From an uncultured Collinsella sp. (GTDB lineage Bacteria > Actinomycetota > Coriobacteriia > Coriobacteriales > Coriobacteriaceae), in NCBI GenBank assembly GCA_902464645.1, contig CABQKL010000017.1, forward strand, positions 1-25,964: DNA of 25,964 nt, given 5' to 3'. Position 1 is the first letter of the stretch. Each line of letters starts with the position of its first letter. Positions 1 to 7,927 of this stretch are shown here, in pieces. The translations under genes and the position numbers were made by a program. Under the pieces are notes generated by a model. The model was not told where the DNA came from. It saw only the letters and a list, made by a program, of their open reading frames with translations, and did no database searches.

Positions 1-177
1 ATCGTCGGCATGTGGGCATTCCAGACCTTCGAGAACATCGGCATGTGCATCGGCATGATGCCGATTACCGGTATTCCGCTGCCGTTCATTAGCTTCGGTT
101 CGTCCTCGATGATGATCCAGTTGCTGACGGTGGGTATCGTACAATCCATATGGCGGCATCGTTCGGGCGCCGCGTAA
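1..177 (+). CDS. rodA: Rod shape-determining protein RodA, C-terminal end (partial)
   Basis: The reading frame is open from base 1 to the TAA at 175-177 and gives the last 58 residues of a SEDS-family protein (RodA/FtsW/SpoVE), the polytopic membrane glycosyltransferase that polymerises peptidoglycan strands. The segment NIGMCIGMMPITGIPLPFIS is the hallmark of the last periplasmic loop and transmembrane helix of the family. NIGM followed by PITGIPLPF fits both RodA and FtsW; I favour RodA because no division genes flank it. One small oddity is SFGSSSM where most members have S(Y/F)GGSS. The start is outside the window. The next gene begins 18 bp downstream, so the two may be co-transcribed. 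Confidence 0.85.
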   Translation: MVGMWAFQTFENIGMCIGMMPITGIPLPFISFGSSSMMIQLLTVGIVQSIWRHRSGAA

Positions 178-195
178 CCGCTGGAGGGGTTTGCT

Positions 196-1125
196 ATGAA
201 GATTCCCGTGGACAAGCTGACCCGCGTCTTTAAGATGGGCGCGACCACCAAGAAGGATTCCGACACGCCGGTTCGCGTGTCCGTCTACCTCGATTCGTCT
301 GCCTCGCGTTTTTTGGTCGAGACGGTGCGCGATGCCTTCGTGCCGCAGACGACGTCGGGCATTGTGCGCGTTGAGCGCCTGGGTGAGGACCGTATCGTCC
401 CCAAGACCGATACCGATGTGGTTCTGGTGCTTTCGTGTGGGTCTGACCGCCTTGAGAGCGCCGTGCAGGAACTCGTGATTGCCGGCGCCCCCGTGTGCGT
501 GCTGGCCGAGTCCGCAGTCGAGGTGCCGTTTATCCAGGAGTCCACGCCCATGCTCGGCGCGGTGGCGGCTACCGATAAGACGTATCTGCTCGAGACGCTT
601 GCCCGCTGGATTCTCGATCGTACGGACAAGGAGACGGCATTTGCGGCAAACTTCGCCTTCATGCGTATCGCTGCCGCAAACCGCATCATCACCTCGTGCG
701 CGCTTACCAATATGGCGACGGGCGCGCTGGTGTTTTTGCCGGGGGCCGATTATCCCGTTATGGCGCTGGCGCAGGTTGGCATGCTCTTTGAGCTGGCGGC
801 CATCTTTGGACGCGGCATTAAGCCCGAGCGCGGCTACGAGGTCGCGGGCGTGCTTGCCGGCGGCTTGGTGCTCCGCGCCGTCACCCGCGCCCTGGTAAAG
901 CAGACGCCGCATATCGGGTTTGCCGTCAAGGCGCTGACCGCCGCCGCGGGAACCTATGGTATGGGCCGTGCGCTCGTTTCGCTGTATGAGCGCGACATCG
1001 ACTACAGCCGTGCCAACGAGGTGGCTGCCGCCACGTTCTCGCGCGTCCGCGACCTGGTGACCACGGTTGCCGGCGCTACTCGTCCCATGGGTCCCTTTGA
1101 GGACGCATCTGATCTCGCTGCTTAG
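196..1125 (+). CDS. DUF697-like membrane-associated protein of unknown function
   Basis: The protein has 309 residues and starts at ATG 196 behind a GGAGGGG Shine-Dalgarno sequence. I cannot name it. The N-terminal half (about 25-115) looks like a Rossmann or receiver-like fold, with alternating hydrophobic strands such as DVVLVLSC and APVCVLAES. The second half (about 150-290) has three hydrophobic helical segments: a stretch with LPGADYPVMALAQVGMLFELAAIFG, a Gly/Ala-rich segment VAGVLAGGLVLRAV, and a final one around GTYGMGRAL. The PGADYPVM...Q..M...LA..FG pattern resembles DUF697 (YcjF-type) domains, often seen beside small GTPases. No signal peptide is visible. It lies between rodA and the radical-SAM pair, 9 bp before the latter, so it probably shares their transcript. 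The family link is by eye only; function is unknown. Confidence 0.6.
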   Translation: MKIPVDKLTRVFKMGATTKKDSDTPVRVSVYLDSSASRFLVETVRDAFVPQTTSGIVRVERLGEDRIVPKTDTDVVLVLSCGSDRLESAVQELVIAGAPVCVLAESAVEVPFIQESTPMLGAVAATDKTYLLETLARWILDRTDKETAFAANFAFMRIAAANRIITSCALTNMATGALVFLPGADYPVMALAQVGMLFELAAIFGRGIKPERGYEVAGVLAGGLVLRAVTRALVKQTPHIGFAVKALTAAAGTYGMGRALVSLYERDIDYSRANEVAAATFSRVRDLVTTVAGATRPMGPFEDASDLAA

Positions 1126-1134
1126 GGGTTTCTT

Positions 1135-3012
1135 TTGCGCGTTCCATACCAAGACTGTTTTCATCTGATCGAGCCGTTGCTCGCCAAGGTCGAAAAGCCG
1201 AGTCGCTATATCGACCACGAGTGGGGTACGCTCTCCAAGGCCGATGCCGACTACCGCTGCTGCATGATCTATCCGGACGTGTATGAGGTCGGTCTGCCCA
1301 ACCAGGGCATCGCCATTCTCTACAACATCCTTAATCAGGCCGAGGGCATTTCCTGCGAGCGCGGCTATGTGCCGTGGCCCGATATGGGCGATGCCATGCG
1401 CGAGGCGGGGATTCCGCTGCTGTCGCTCGAGGGCGCGGCGCCTGTGGCCTCGTTCGATATCGTCGGCATGCATGTGCCGCACGAGATGGCCGTGACAAAC
1501 TTTCTCGAGGCGCTCGATCTCGCTGGCATTCCGCTGCTTGCGGCCGACCGCACCGAGGACGATCCCATCATCGTCGCCGGTGGCCCCTCGGTCTATAACC
1601 CCGAGCCGTATGCGGCCTTCTTCGATGCCATCCTGATCGGTGAGGGCGAGGAGTCGCTGCTCGAGGTTTGCCAGCTGCATCGTCGCCTGCGCGATGAGGG
1701 CGTCTTGCGCGCTCAGATTGTCGAGCAGCTCGCGACGGTCGCCGGTACCTATGTGCCGTCTCTGTATGAGGTGCGCTATGACGAGCCCTGCTCGCCGCAT
1801 GGCTACACCGTGCCGCGCGAAGGCAAGGACGTCCCGCCGGTAGTCTATAAGCGCGTCGTTGAGGACTTTGGCGCTACCAATCCGCTGTCGCAGTCGTGCG
1901 TGCCCTACGCGCAGCTCGTCCACGATCGCCTGTCTATCGAGATTCTGCGCGGCTGTGCCCGCGGCTGCCGTTTTTGCCAGGCCGGCATGACCTATCGTCC
2001 GGTGCGCGAGCGCTCGGCCGACCAGATTGTATCCTCGGTGATCCAGGGCCTGCAGAAGACCGGCTATGACGAGGTGTCGCTCACCTCGCTCTCGACCACC
2101 GACCACTCATGCATCCGCGATGTGCTCGGCAGGCTCAACCGCCGTCTGGAAGATACGGGTATTCGCGTGTCCATTCCCTCACAGCGCCTGGATTCGTTTG
2201 GCGTGGATATGGCCGAGTCGGTCGCTGGCGAAAAGAAGGGCGGCCTGACGTTTGCCCCCGAAGCCGGCAGTCAGCGCATGCGCGACATCATCAACAAGAA
2301 CGTGACCGAGGAGGACTTGGACCGTGCGGCCAAGGCGGCCTTTGAGGCCGGCTGGAATCGCATGAAGCTCTACTTTATGATGGGCCTTCCCGGCGAGCGC
2401 GACGAGGATATCGTGGCCATCGCCAACCTGGCCGACCACGTGCTCGAGCTCGGCCGCTCCGTGGTTCCCAAGGCGCGCCGCGGCTCCGTCTCGGTGTCCA
2501 TCTCGGTGTCGGTGTTTATCCCCAAGGCCGCTACACCCTTCCAATGGTGCCCACAGCTCGATTACGACGATGTCAAGCGCCGTCAGAAGCTCCTCATCAC
2601 GAGCGTTCGCAACCGTGCGGTCCGCGTGCACTACCATGATGCCGAAACCTCGCTCGTTGAGGCCGCGCTGTCTCGCGCCGGCCGTGACATGACGCCTGTC
2701 ATCATCGATGCCTGGCGTGCCGGTTCGCGTTTTGACGCCTGGGTGGAGCATTTCTCGCTCGATAACTGGAAAGAGGCGGCGGCCAAAAACGGCATCGACC
2801 TCAACGAGCTCGTGCACCTGCCCTATGGGCTGGACTGGCGTCTGCCCTGGGAGCACGTGAGCCCCGGATGCTCGCGCGGCTTCCTCGAGCGCGAATACCG
2901 CCGCTCGCTGGAGGGCGTCACGACGCCCGACTGCACCCGCACGTCGTGCACCGGTTGCGGAATCTGCCCCACGCTCCATGCCAAGAACGTATTGGTGAGT
3001 GATCGCGCATGA
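1135..3012 (+). CDS. TIGR03960-type radical SAM protein with B12-binding-like N-terminus
   Basis: The protein has 625 residues and starts with TTG at 1135, behind AGGGG at the stop of the previous gene. Residues ~20-180 form a cobalamin-binding-like Rossmann domain (YPDVYEVGLPNQG, FDIVGMHVPHEM, IIVAGGPSVYNPEP, ILIGEGEE) but I see no DxHxxG cobalamin ligand motif. The radical-SAM core follows, with the CxxxCxxC iron-sulfur motif at Cys274, Cys278 and Cys281 (RGCARGCRFC). The C-terminus has a second cysteine cluster (DCTRTSCTGCGIC), which may hold another metal or cluster. The reaction is unknown. The family is usually paired with a TIGR03936 protein and found near rplU/rpmA/obg, as here, which suggests a link to ribosome or RNA maturation (inference). 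Its stop overlaps the next start (ATGA), so translation is probably coupled. Confidence 0.85.
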   Translation: MRVPYQDCFHLIEPLLAKVEKPSRYIDHEWGTLSKADADYRCCMIYPDVYEVGLPNQGIAILYNILNQAEGISCERGYVPWPDMGDAMREAGIPLLSLEGAAPVASFDIVGMHVPHEMAVTNFLEALDLAGIPLLAADRTEDDPIIVAGGPSVYNPEPYAAFFDAILIGEGEESLLEVCQLHRRLRDEGVLRAQIVEQLATVAGTYVPSLYEVRYDEPCSPHGYTVPREGKDVPPVVYKRVVEDFGATNPLSQSCVPYAQLVHDRLSIEILRGCARGCRFCQAGMTYRPVRERSADQIVSSVIQGLQKTGYDEVSLTSLSTTDHSCIRDVLGRLNRRLEDTGIRVSIPSQRLDSFGVDMAESVAGEKKGGLTFAPEAGSQRMRDIINKNVTEEDLDRAAKAAFEAGWNRMKLYFMMGLPGERDEDIVAIANLADHVLELGRSVVPKARRGSVSVSISVSVFIPKAATPFQWCPQLDYDDVKRRQKLLITSVRNRAVRVHYHDAETSLVEAALSRAGRDMTPVIIDAWRAGSRFDAWVEHFSLDNWKEAAAKNGIDLNELVHLPYGLDWRLPWEHVSPGCSRGFLEREYRRSLEGVTTPDCTRTSCTGCGICPTLHAKNVLVSDRA

Positions 3013-3821
3013 GTGAGCGCCTGACCGACAACCCCACGCTCTTTAGGCTTCGCGTTCGCTATGGCAAGCGCGACCGCCTTAAGTACCTGGGTCATCTCGA
3101 AGTGATTCATACCATTGAGCGCATCGTGCGTCGCGCGGGGCTGCCCTATGCCGTGACGCAGGGCTTCTCTCCGCACATGCGCGTGGGCTTTTCGTCGGCG
3201 CTGCCGGTGGGCACGTCGTCGACTTGCGAGTGGTATGACCTGTTTATGACCGAGTTCGTCGGGCTCGACGAGGCGTTTGAGCGCCTGGCGGCGGCATCTC
3301 CGGCCGATCTGGCCCCCATCGAGGCGGCATACATCGACGTGCGCACACCGGCGCTGACGGCGCAGCTCACGCGTCTGTCCTATCGTATCGACCTGCATCT
3401 TGACCCTGAGGCACCGGCCTCCGCCGACGAGGTGCGTCGTGCTATCGATACGCTGCGCGCGGGCCACGGCATCGACTACGCGCGTGGTAAGAAGAGCAAA
3501 CGCCTAGACCTTGACCACACGCTCGTGGGCTATGAGCTCACGGCAGGGGAGCGCCCGGACCATCTGGTGCTCATGCTCGACACCCATGCCGACAACGAGG
3601 GCTCCATGCGTCCGGAAATTTTGCTTTCTGCCGCTGATGTTTTGTTGCAGGGCTTGACCCCGGGCGTCGATGCACCTATCGTTTCCACCGGTATGCAAGA
3701 CCTCGTGACCATCTGCTCCTACGATGTCGAGCGTCAGAATCAAGCATGCGAGGACGACGAGGGCCGACTCGTCAGCCCCATACCTGTGCGAACTTGTGGA
3801 TTTGCTCCACATACTCGTTGA
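3009..3821 (+). CDS. TIGR03936 family radical SAM-associated protein (DUF2344)
   Basis: The protein has 270 residues; its ATG at 3009 overlaps the TGA of the radical-SAM gene by four bases. The N-terminus RLRVRYGKRDRLKYLGHLEV...RRAGLPYAVTQGFSPHMRVGFSSALPVG matches the family pattern (K..LGHLD, R..R...LP...S.GF.PHP....g.pLp.G). In some bacteria this domain is fused to the C-terminus of the TIGR03960 protein, so the two probably act as one complex on an unidentified substrate. After about residue 225 the sequence is poorly conserved in appearance (QNQACEDDEGRLVSPIPVRT). The stop codon lies inside the -35 box of the rplU promoter, so the upstream unit and the ribosomal-protein unit abut with no room for a terminator; I see none. 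Confidence 0.8.
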   Translation: MSERLTDNPTLFRLRVRYGKRDRLKYLGHLEVIHTIERIVRRAGLPYAVTQGFSPHMRVGFSSALPVGTSSTCEWYDLFMTEFVGLDEAFERLAAASPADLAPIEAAYIDVRTPALTAQLTRLSYRIDLHLDPEAPASADEVRRAIDTLRAGHGIDYARGKKSKRLDLDHTLVGYELTAGERPDHLVLMLDTHADNEGSMRPEILLSAADVLLQGLTPGVDAPIVSTGMQDLVTICSYDVERQNQACEDDEGRLVSPIPVRTCGFAPHTR

Positions 3822-3846
3822 CGGGGGTATTATCGCCTGCTACTAT
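3818..3846 (+). promoter_or_regulatory. Sigma-70-type promoter for rplU-rpmA
   Basis: The -35 box TTGACG (3818-3823) and the -10 box TACTAT (3841-3846) are 17 bp apart, near-consensus for a vegetative promoter. Transcription would start near 3852, leaving a leader of about 37 nt before the rplU ATG at 3889. The -35 box overlaps the TGA stop of the upstream gene. Confidence 0.75.
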
Positions 3847-3888
3847 ATTCGGCTGTTGCACTAACTGATGCATGAAGGGCAAGTAAAC

Positions 3889-4263
3889 ATGTACGCAATC
3901 GTTAACACGGGCGGCAAGCAGTACAAGGTCGCCACCGACGATGTCATCACCGTCGAGAAGATCGAGGGCAATGAGGGCGATAAGATCACCCTGCCGGTTA
4001 TCTTCCTCAACGATGGTAAGAAGATCGTCACCGATCCCGACAAGCTGGCCAAGGCCAAGGTTACCGCTCAGATCGTTGAGCAGTTCAAGGGCGAGAAGCA
4101 GCTGGTCTTCAAGTTCCACAAGCGCAAGCGCTATCGTCGTCTGAAGGGTCACCGTCAGCAGCTCACCAAGCTGAAGATTGTGAAGGTTCAGGCTACCTCC
4201 CGCGCCAAGAAGGCTGTCAAGGCAGAGGCTGAGGCTGTTGCCGAGGCTCCCGTCGCCGAGTAG
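3889..4263 (+). CDS. rplU: 50S ribosomal protein L21
   Basis: Ribosomal protein L21 binds 23S rRNA in the large subunit. The start MYAIVNTGGKQYKV at ATG 3889 is the family N-terminus; GAAGGG lies about 9 bp upstream. An in-frame ATG at 3868 would add seven atypical residues (MHEGQVN) and sits where the Shine-Dalgarno should be, so I reject it. The conserved core runs through KFHKRKRYRRLKGHRQQLTKLKI, giving 124 residues against about 103 in E. coli. The excess is a C-terminal tail rich in Ala, Glu and Lys (from about residue 105, KKAVKAEAEAVAEAPVAE). rpmA follows after 33 bp, the usual pair. Confidence 0.97.
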   Translation: MYAIVNTGGKQYKVATDDVITVEKIEGNEGDKITLPVIFLNDGKKIVTDPDKLAKAKVTAQIVEQFKGEKQLVFKFHKRKRYRRLKGHRQQLTKLKIVKVQATSRAKKAVKAEAEAVAEAPVAE

Positions 4264-4296
4264 ATTACACTCGTAACGAAAGAGTAGGTATACACA

Positions 4297-4554
4297 ATGG
4301 CACACAAAAAAGGACTCGGTTCCTCCCGTAATGGCCGTGACTCCCGCGGTCAGCGCCTTGGCACGAAGCGCTATGCCGGCCAGACGGTAACCACGGGCAC
4401 GATTCTCGTCCGTCAGCACGGCACGCACATCCACCCGGGTGAGAACGTTGGCCGTGGTAAGGACGACACGCTGTTCGCGCTGGTCGACGGTACCGTTGAG
4501 TTCCACAAGGGTATCAAGCACAGGGTCAGCGTACGCCCGCTCGCGAACGCGTAA
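4297..4554 (+). CDS. rpmA: 50S ribosomal protein L27
   Basis: The protein has 85 residues and starts MAHKKGLGSSRNGRDS, the typical L27 N-terminus whose end reaches toward the peptidyl-transferase centre. The ATG at 4297 follows an AGAGTAGG Shine-Dalgarno region. It lacks the short N-terminal extension that Firmicutes L27 carries and the Prp protease removes; consistently, no prp (ysxB) gene lies between rplU and rpmA. The rest of the family pattern is present (GQTV..GTILVRQ.GT..HPG.NVG.GKDDTLFA). It shares the rplU promoter and is followed by a palindrome and a terminator-like hairpin before obg. Confidence 0.97.
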   Translation: MAHKKGLGSSRNGRDSRGQRLGTKRYAGQTVTTGTILVRQHGTHIHPGENVGRGKDDTLFALVDGTVEFHKGIKHRVSVRPLANA

Positions 4555-4570
4555 TTCACCCTTCATAGAG

Positions 4571-4580
4571 CACATATGTG
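4571..4580. repeat. Perfect 10-bp palindrome CACATATGTG
   Basis: A perfect palindrome lies between rpmA and the terminator hairpin and shares its last base with the hairpin's first. It could be an operator half-turn or part of the RNA structure; no regulator can be named. Confidence 0.4.
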
Positions 4581-4623
4581 GGAGGCACTTGAGTTTTAGG
4601 ATTCAAGGGTCTCCCTCTTTTTT
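4580..4623 (+). terminator. Rho-independent terminator or attenuator between rpmA and obg
   Basis: The arms at 4580-4593 (GGGAGGCACTTGAG) and 4602-4615 (TTCAAGGGTCTCCC) form a 14-position stem with two wobble pairs and one A/G mismatch, an 8-nt loop and the U-rich tail TCTTTTTT (4616-4623). The obg Shine-Dalgarno AGGAGG begins three bases after the tail. I see no clear promoter between it and obg, so obg may depend on partial read-through. Confidence 0.8.
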
Positions 4624-4639
4624 GTAGGAGGCGATTCTG

Positions 4640-6136
4640 TTGTCACAGTTCACCGATATCAGCCGAATTAACGTTTGCGGCGGCGACGGCGGAGCCGGAT
4701 GCATGTCGTTTAGGCGCGAGGCATTTGTTCCCAAGGGCGGCCCCGATGGCGGCGACGGCGGTCGTGGCGGCAACGTCGTCATTCAGGCCGACGCTCAGCT
4801 GTCCTCGCTGATCGATTACCGCTTTAAGCATCACTTTCGTGCTGAGCGCGGAACGCATGGCCAGGGTGCCCGCCGCAACGGCAAAAGCGGTGAGGACCTG
4901 ATTTTGAAAGTCCCCATGGGCACCGTAGTCCGCGAGCTCGATCCCGAGACGCAGACCCCGATGTTCGAGATTGCCGACCTGGTGCACGACGGCGAGCGCG
5001 TTGTCGTGGCGCCCGGTGGTGCTGGCGGTCTGGGTAACACTCATTTTGTGACGTCGGTGCGCCGCGCGCCCGCGTTTGCCCAGCTCGGCGAGCCGGCTGA
5101 GGAACACTGGATCGAGCTCGAGATGAAGCTTATGGCCGATGCCGCGCTCGTGGGCTTTCCCTCGGTGGGTAAGTCTTCGCTCATTGCACGCATGAGTGCC
5201 GCCCGCCCCAAGATCGCCGACTACCCGTTTACCACGCTCGTGCCCAATCTGGGCATGGTGCGTGCCGGCGAATATTCTTACGTCGTTGCCGACGTCCCCG
5301 GTCTCATCGAGGGCGCGAGCGAGGGGCGTGGCCTGGGCCATCAGTTCCTGCGCCACATTGAGCGCACGGCCTTGATCATGCATGTCGTTGACATGACGGG
5401 CGGGTTTGAGGATCGCGATCCGGTTGAGGACTATCGCATTATTAACCGTGAGCTTGAGCAGTATGGCGCTGAGCTTTCGGAGCGTCCGCAGATCGTCGTC
5501 GCCAACAAGTGCGATGCGCCGGGCACGGCCGACAAGATTGCCGACCTTAAGCGTGCGGCGCTCGACGACGGGCATATGTTCTTTGCCGTGTCCGCTGTGA
5601 CGGGTGCCGGTCTCAACACGTTGATGCTTGCCGTGGGCGAGCAGGTGGCCAAGCTCCGCGCTGAGCTGGCGGTCTCTGATGAGCCGGTCGATTTGCGCGA
5701 CGAGGAGTGGGAGCGTCGCCGCCTGCAGCGCGAGAAGCGGTTCCGTATTGTCCAAGAAGAGCCTCATGCCTTCCGCGTGGTCGGTCGCGCCATCGAGCGC
5801 TTGGTTATCCAGACCGACTGGGAAAATGAGGAGGCCGTCATCTATCTGCAGCATAAGTTTTCCCGCATGGGTGTTGACGATGCGCTCGAAAAGGCCGGCT
5901 GCCGTGCCGGCGACGAGGTTCGCATTTGCCAGCGCGCCTTTGACTTTGAGGGCGCCGAGGACTTCTCGGAGTTCGAGGACGAGCTTGAGGACGGTAGCGA
6001 GGACGTCGCCGTCGAGGTCGTTGATGTCGAGGATGTCGCGGACGATAGCTTGGAGGCTGTCGACGCGGTGGATGCCATTGACGGTACCGATGACGCTGTT
6101 GCTGCGGAAGACGTCGAGACCCCGGAGGGCGAGTAA
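4640..6136 (+). CDS. obg: GTPase Obg/CgtA
   Basis: The protein has 498 residues and starts with TTG at 4640, 8 bp after a perfect AGGAGG. Obg is an essential GTPase that binds the 50S subunit late in assembly and is linked to the stringent response. Domain order: the Gly-rich Obg fold (1 to ~165, with GGDGGAG, GGDGGRGG and GGAGGLGN), then the G domain with P-loop GFPSVGKS (172-179), DVPGLIEGA (218-226) and NKCD (289-292), then the OCT domain (~350-425). After about residue 430 comes a strongly acidic tail of about 65 residues, dominated by Glu, Asp and Val (DFSEFEDELEDGSEDVAVEV and on), absent from short Obg forms. nadD begins 3 bp after the stop. This is the first gene of obg-nadD-yqeK-rsfS. 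Confidence 0.97.
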   Translation: MSQFTDISRINVCGGDGGAGCMSFRREAFVPKGGPDGGDGGRGGNVVIQADAQLSSLIDYRFKHHFRAERGTHGQGARRNGKSGEDLILKVPMGTVVRELDPETQTPMFEIADLVHDGERVVVAPGGAGGLGNTHFVTSVRRAPAFAQLGEPAEEHWIELEMKLMADAALVGFPSVGKSSLIARMSAARPKIADYPFTTLVPNLGMVRAGEYSYVVADVPGLIEGASEGRGLGHQFLRHIERTALIMHVVDMTGGFEDRDPVEDYRIINRELEQYGAELSERPQIVVANKCDAPGTADKIADLKRAALDDGHMFFAVSAVTGAGLNTLMLAVGEQVAKLRAELAVSDEPVDLRDEEWERRRLQREKRFRIVQEEPHAFRVVGRAIERLVIQTDWENEEAVIYLQHKFSRMGVDDALEKAGCRAGDEVRICQRAFDFEGAEDFSEFEDELEDGSEDVAVEVVDVEDVADDSLEAVDAVDAIDGTDDAVAAEDVETPEGE

Positions 6137-6139
6137 GCC

Positions 6140-6817
6140 ATGTCGCTGCGCGGTGGAATCGGTCTGCCCGAGCTTCCCATAGAGGACGGACAGGAGTTTA
6201 GGCTCGGCATTATGGGCGGCACCTTTGACCCGATTCATTACGGGCACTTGGTTACTGCCGAGCAGGCTCGCGAGTCACTCGACTTGGACGCTGTGCTTTT
6301 TATGCCGGCCGGCTCTCCTGCCTTTAAGCTCGACAAACCGGTGACGCCTGCTGAGGACCGTTATGCCATGACGGTCCTCGCGACCGCCGCGAACCCGGCC
6401 TTTTTGGCAAGCCGCTTCGAGATCGATCGTGCCGGTGTCACCTACACAGCCGATACGCTGCGTGCCCTTCGCGAGTTTTACCCGCCACAGGTGAAGCTTT
6501 ACTTTATTACGGGTGCCGATGCGATTATCGATATTGTGACCTGGCACAATGCAGATGAGATTGCCGAACTGGCAACCTTTATTGCTGCGACGCGTCCCGG
6601 CTTTGACATCGATACGGCCCGGGCGCGGATTAAGGAATCGGGGCTGCCGTTCGACGTTCGCTATATTCAGATTCCGGCGCTGGCGATTAGCTCGACCAAC
6701 ATTCGCAAGCGGGTTGCTCGCGGCATGAGCGTGCGCTATCTTACGAGCGAGTCCGTGCTCGGCTATATCCGTAAACGCGGTCTGTATGCCGATCTTGGGC
6801 AAGACGATTTTGATTGA
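6140..6817 (+). CDS. nadD: Nicotinate-nucleotide adenylyltransferase
   Basis: NadD adenylates nicotinate mononucleotide with ATP to give deamido-NAD, a cytosolic step of NAD synthesis. The nucleotidyl-transferase signature GGTFDPIHYGH is at 26-36, with the HxGH ATP site, and ISSTNIR at 183-189. The total is 225 residues. About 20 residues precede the usual family start (RLGIMGGTFDP). The ATG at 6140 is used because the only nearby in-frame alternative is the internal ATG of IMGGTF; its Shine-Dalgarno is weak (GAGGGCGAG), so translation may be coupled to obg, whose stop is 3 bp upstream. yqeK follows at 12 bp. Confidence 0.95.
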   Translation: MSLRGGIGLPELPIEDGQEFRLGIMGGTFDPIHYGHLVTAEQARESLDLDAVLFMPAGSPAFKLDKPVTPAEDRYAMTVLATAANPAFLASRFEIDRAGVTYTADTLRALREFYPPQVKLYFITGADAIIDIVTWHNADEIAELATFIAATRPGFDIDTARARIKESGLPFDVRYIQIPALAISSTNIRKRVARGMSVRYLTSESVLGYIRKRGLYADLGQDDFD

Positions 6818-6829
6818 TGGGGGAGAACG

Positions 6830-7438
6830 TTGTCGGTAGAAGATCAGTTTGAGGGCGACGAGCGCGCGCTCTTGACGCGTATCCACGAGTTGCTCGATGT
6901 GCGCATGAAGGATAAACGTAAGCGCTACGTGCATTCGCTCGGGGTTGCCGAGACTGCGTTGCACCTAGCCGAGGTATACGGTGTCGACCGCTTTGATGCC
7001 GCTGCCGCCGGCCTGATCCATGACTGGGACAAGGTGCTCTCCGACGACGAGCTGGTCACGCGCGCTCTGCATTACGGCATTAAGATTGCCGGCTCTCCGT
7101 CTGCCGCGACGCCGCTTTTGCATGGCCCGGTTGCCGCCTATGAGCTTCCGCAGCTTTTTCCCGAGCTGTCGCCGGCGGTCTTTCAGGCTGTCGACCGTCA
7201 CACCGTGGGCGCTTGCGACATGACGCCGCTCGATATGGTGGTCTTTGTGGCCGATGCCATCGAACCCAACCGCCACGGTGATTATGCCCATGCGCTGCGC
7301 AAGATGGTGGGGAAGTCCTCGCTCGACGAGTTGTTCTTCTCCTGTTTTGCGCAGGGTCTGGTCTATGTGATCCAGACCGGGCGTTATCTTTATCCTACGG
7401 CTATTACGATTTACAACCATTACGCCCAGCTGCGCTAG
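6830..7438 (+). CDS. yqeK: YqeK-type HD-domain diadenosine tetraphosphatase
   Basis: The protein has 202 residues and starts with TTG at 6830 behind GGGGGAGA. Residues ~30-175 are an HD hydrolase domain: His35 (YVHSLGVA), His64-Asp65 (GLIHDWDK), then HGPVAAYEL, VDRHTVG and a late Asp in FVADAIEPNR, the pattern of the YqeK family. YqeK proteins of Firmicutes cleave Ap4A symmetrically to two ADP. Its place between nadD and rsfS is the conserved arrangement of many Gram-positive bacteria. The N-terminal ~20 residues are acidic and not conserved. Function is assigned from family and context. Confidence 0.9.
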   Translation: MSVEDQFEGDERALLTRIHELLDVRMKDKRKRYVHSLGVAETALHLAEVYGVDRFDAAAAGLIHDWDKVLSDDELVTRALHYGIKIAGSPSAATPLLHGPVAAYELPQLFPELSPAVFQAVDRHTVGACDMTPLDMVVFVADAIEPNRHGDYAHALRKMVGKSSLDELFFSCFAQGLVYVIQTGRYLYPTAITIYNHYAQLR

Positions 7439-7465
7439 CTCGGGCTGTCTAGAAAGAGGTATTCC

Positions 7466-7921
7466 ATGGCCGACGAGACCATGACCGACGAGCAGATTCT
7501 TGAAGGTGTGGAGCACAAGAGTTTCGTTGCCACGTCCAACCGTACTGCCGCCTCGCTGTCCGCGAGCGGTGTCGCCGCCGAGGATGTCGCCCGCGCCGCC
7601 GCGCAGGCCGCCTACGACAAGAAAGGCGAGGACGTTCAGGTGCTCGACCTGACCGAGCTTTCCGATGTGTGCGACTACTTTGTCCTCGCTACCGGCACCA
7701 ACAACCGCCAGGTTGATTCCATCGTCGACGAGATTGAGGAGAAGGTCGCCGAGGCTTGCGGCGAGCACCCGTTTTCCATCGAGGGTCGCGAGCAGAAGAC
7801 CTGGATGCTCATGGACTACGGTTCGGTCGTCGTCCATGTCTTCACTCCCGAGGCCCGTGAGTTCTACCGTCTCGAAAAGCTCTGGGGTGACGCCCCCCAG
7901 CTTTCCCTTGACCTCCTTTAG
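7466..7921 (+). CDS. rsfS: Ribosomal silencing factor RsfS
   Basis: RsfS binds L14 on the 50S subunit and blocks joining with 30S when nutrients are poor. The core (about 36-150) contains VLDLTELSDVCDYFVLATGTNNRQVDSI, with CDYFV at 69-73, then EGREQKTWMLMDYGSVVVHVFTPEAREFYRLEKLWGDAP, all typical. The protein has 151 residues where most homologues have about 105-120; the excess is an N-terminal extension of about 35 residues rich in Thr, Ser, Asp and Glu. ATG 7466 follows AAAGAGG at good spacing. This is the last gene of the obg operon, followed by a repeat copy and a strong terminator. Confidence 0.95.
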   Translation: MADETMTDEQILEGVEHKSFVATSNRTAASLSASGVAAEDVARAAAQAAYDKKGEDVQVLDLTELSDVCDYFVLATGTNNRQVDSIVDEIEEKVAEACGEHPFSIEGREQKTWMLMDYGSVVVHVFTPEAREFYRLEKLWGDAPQLSLDLL

Positions 7922-7927
7922 TAGTTC

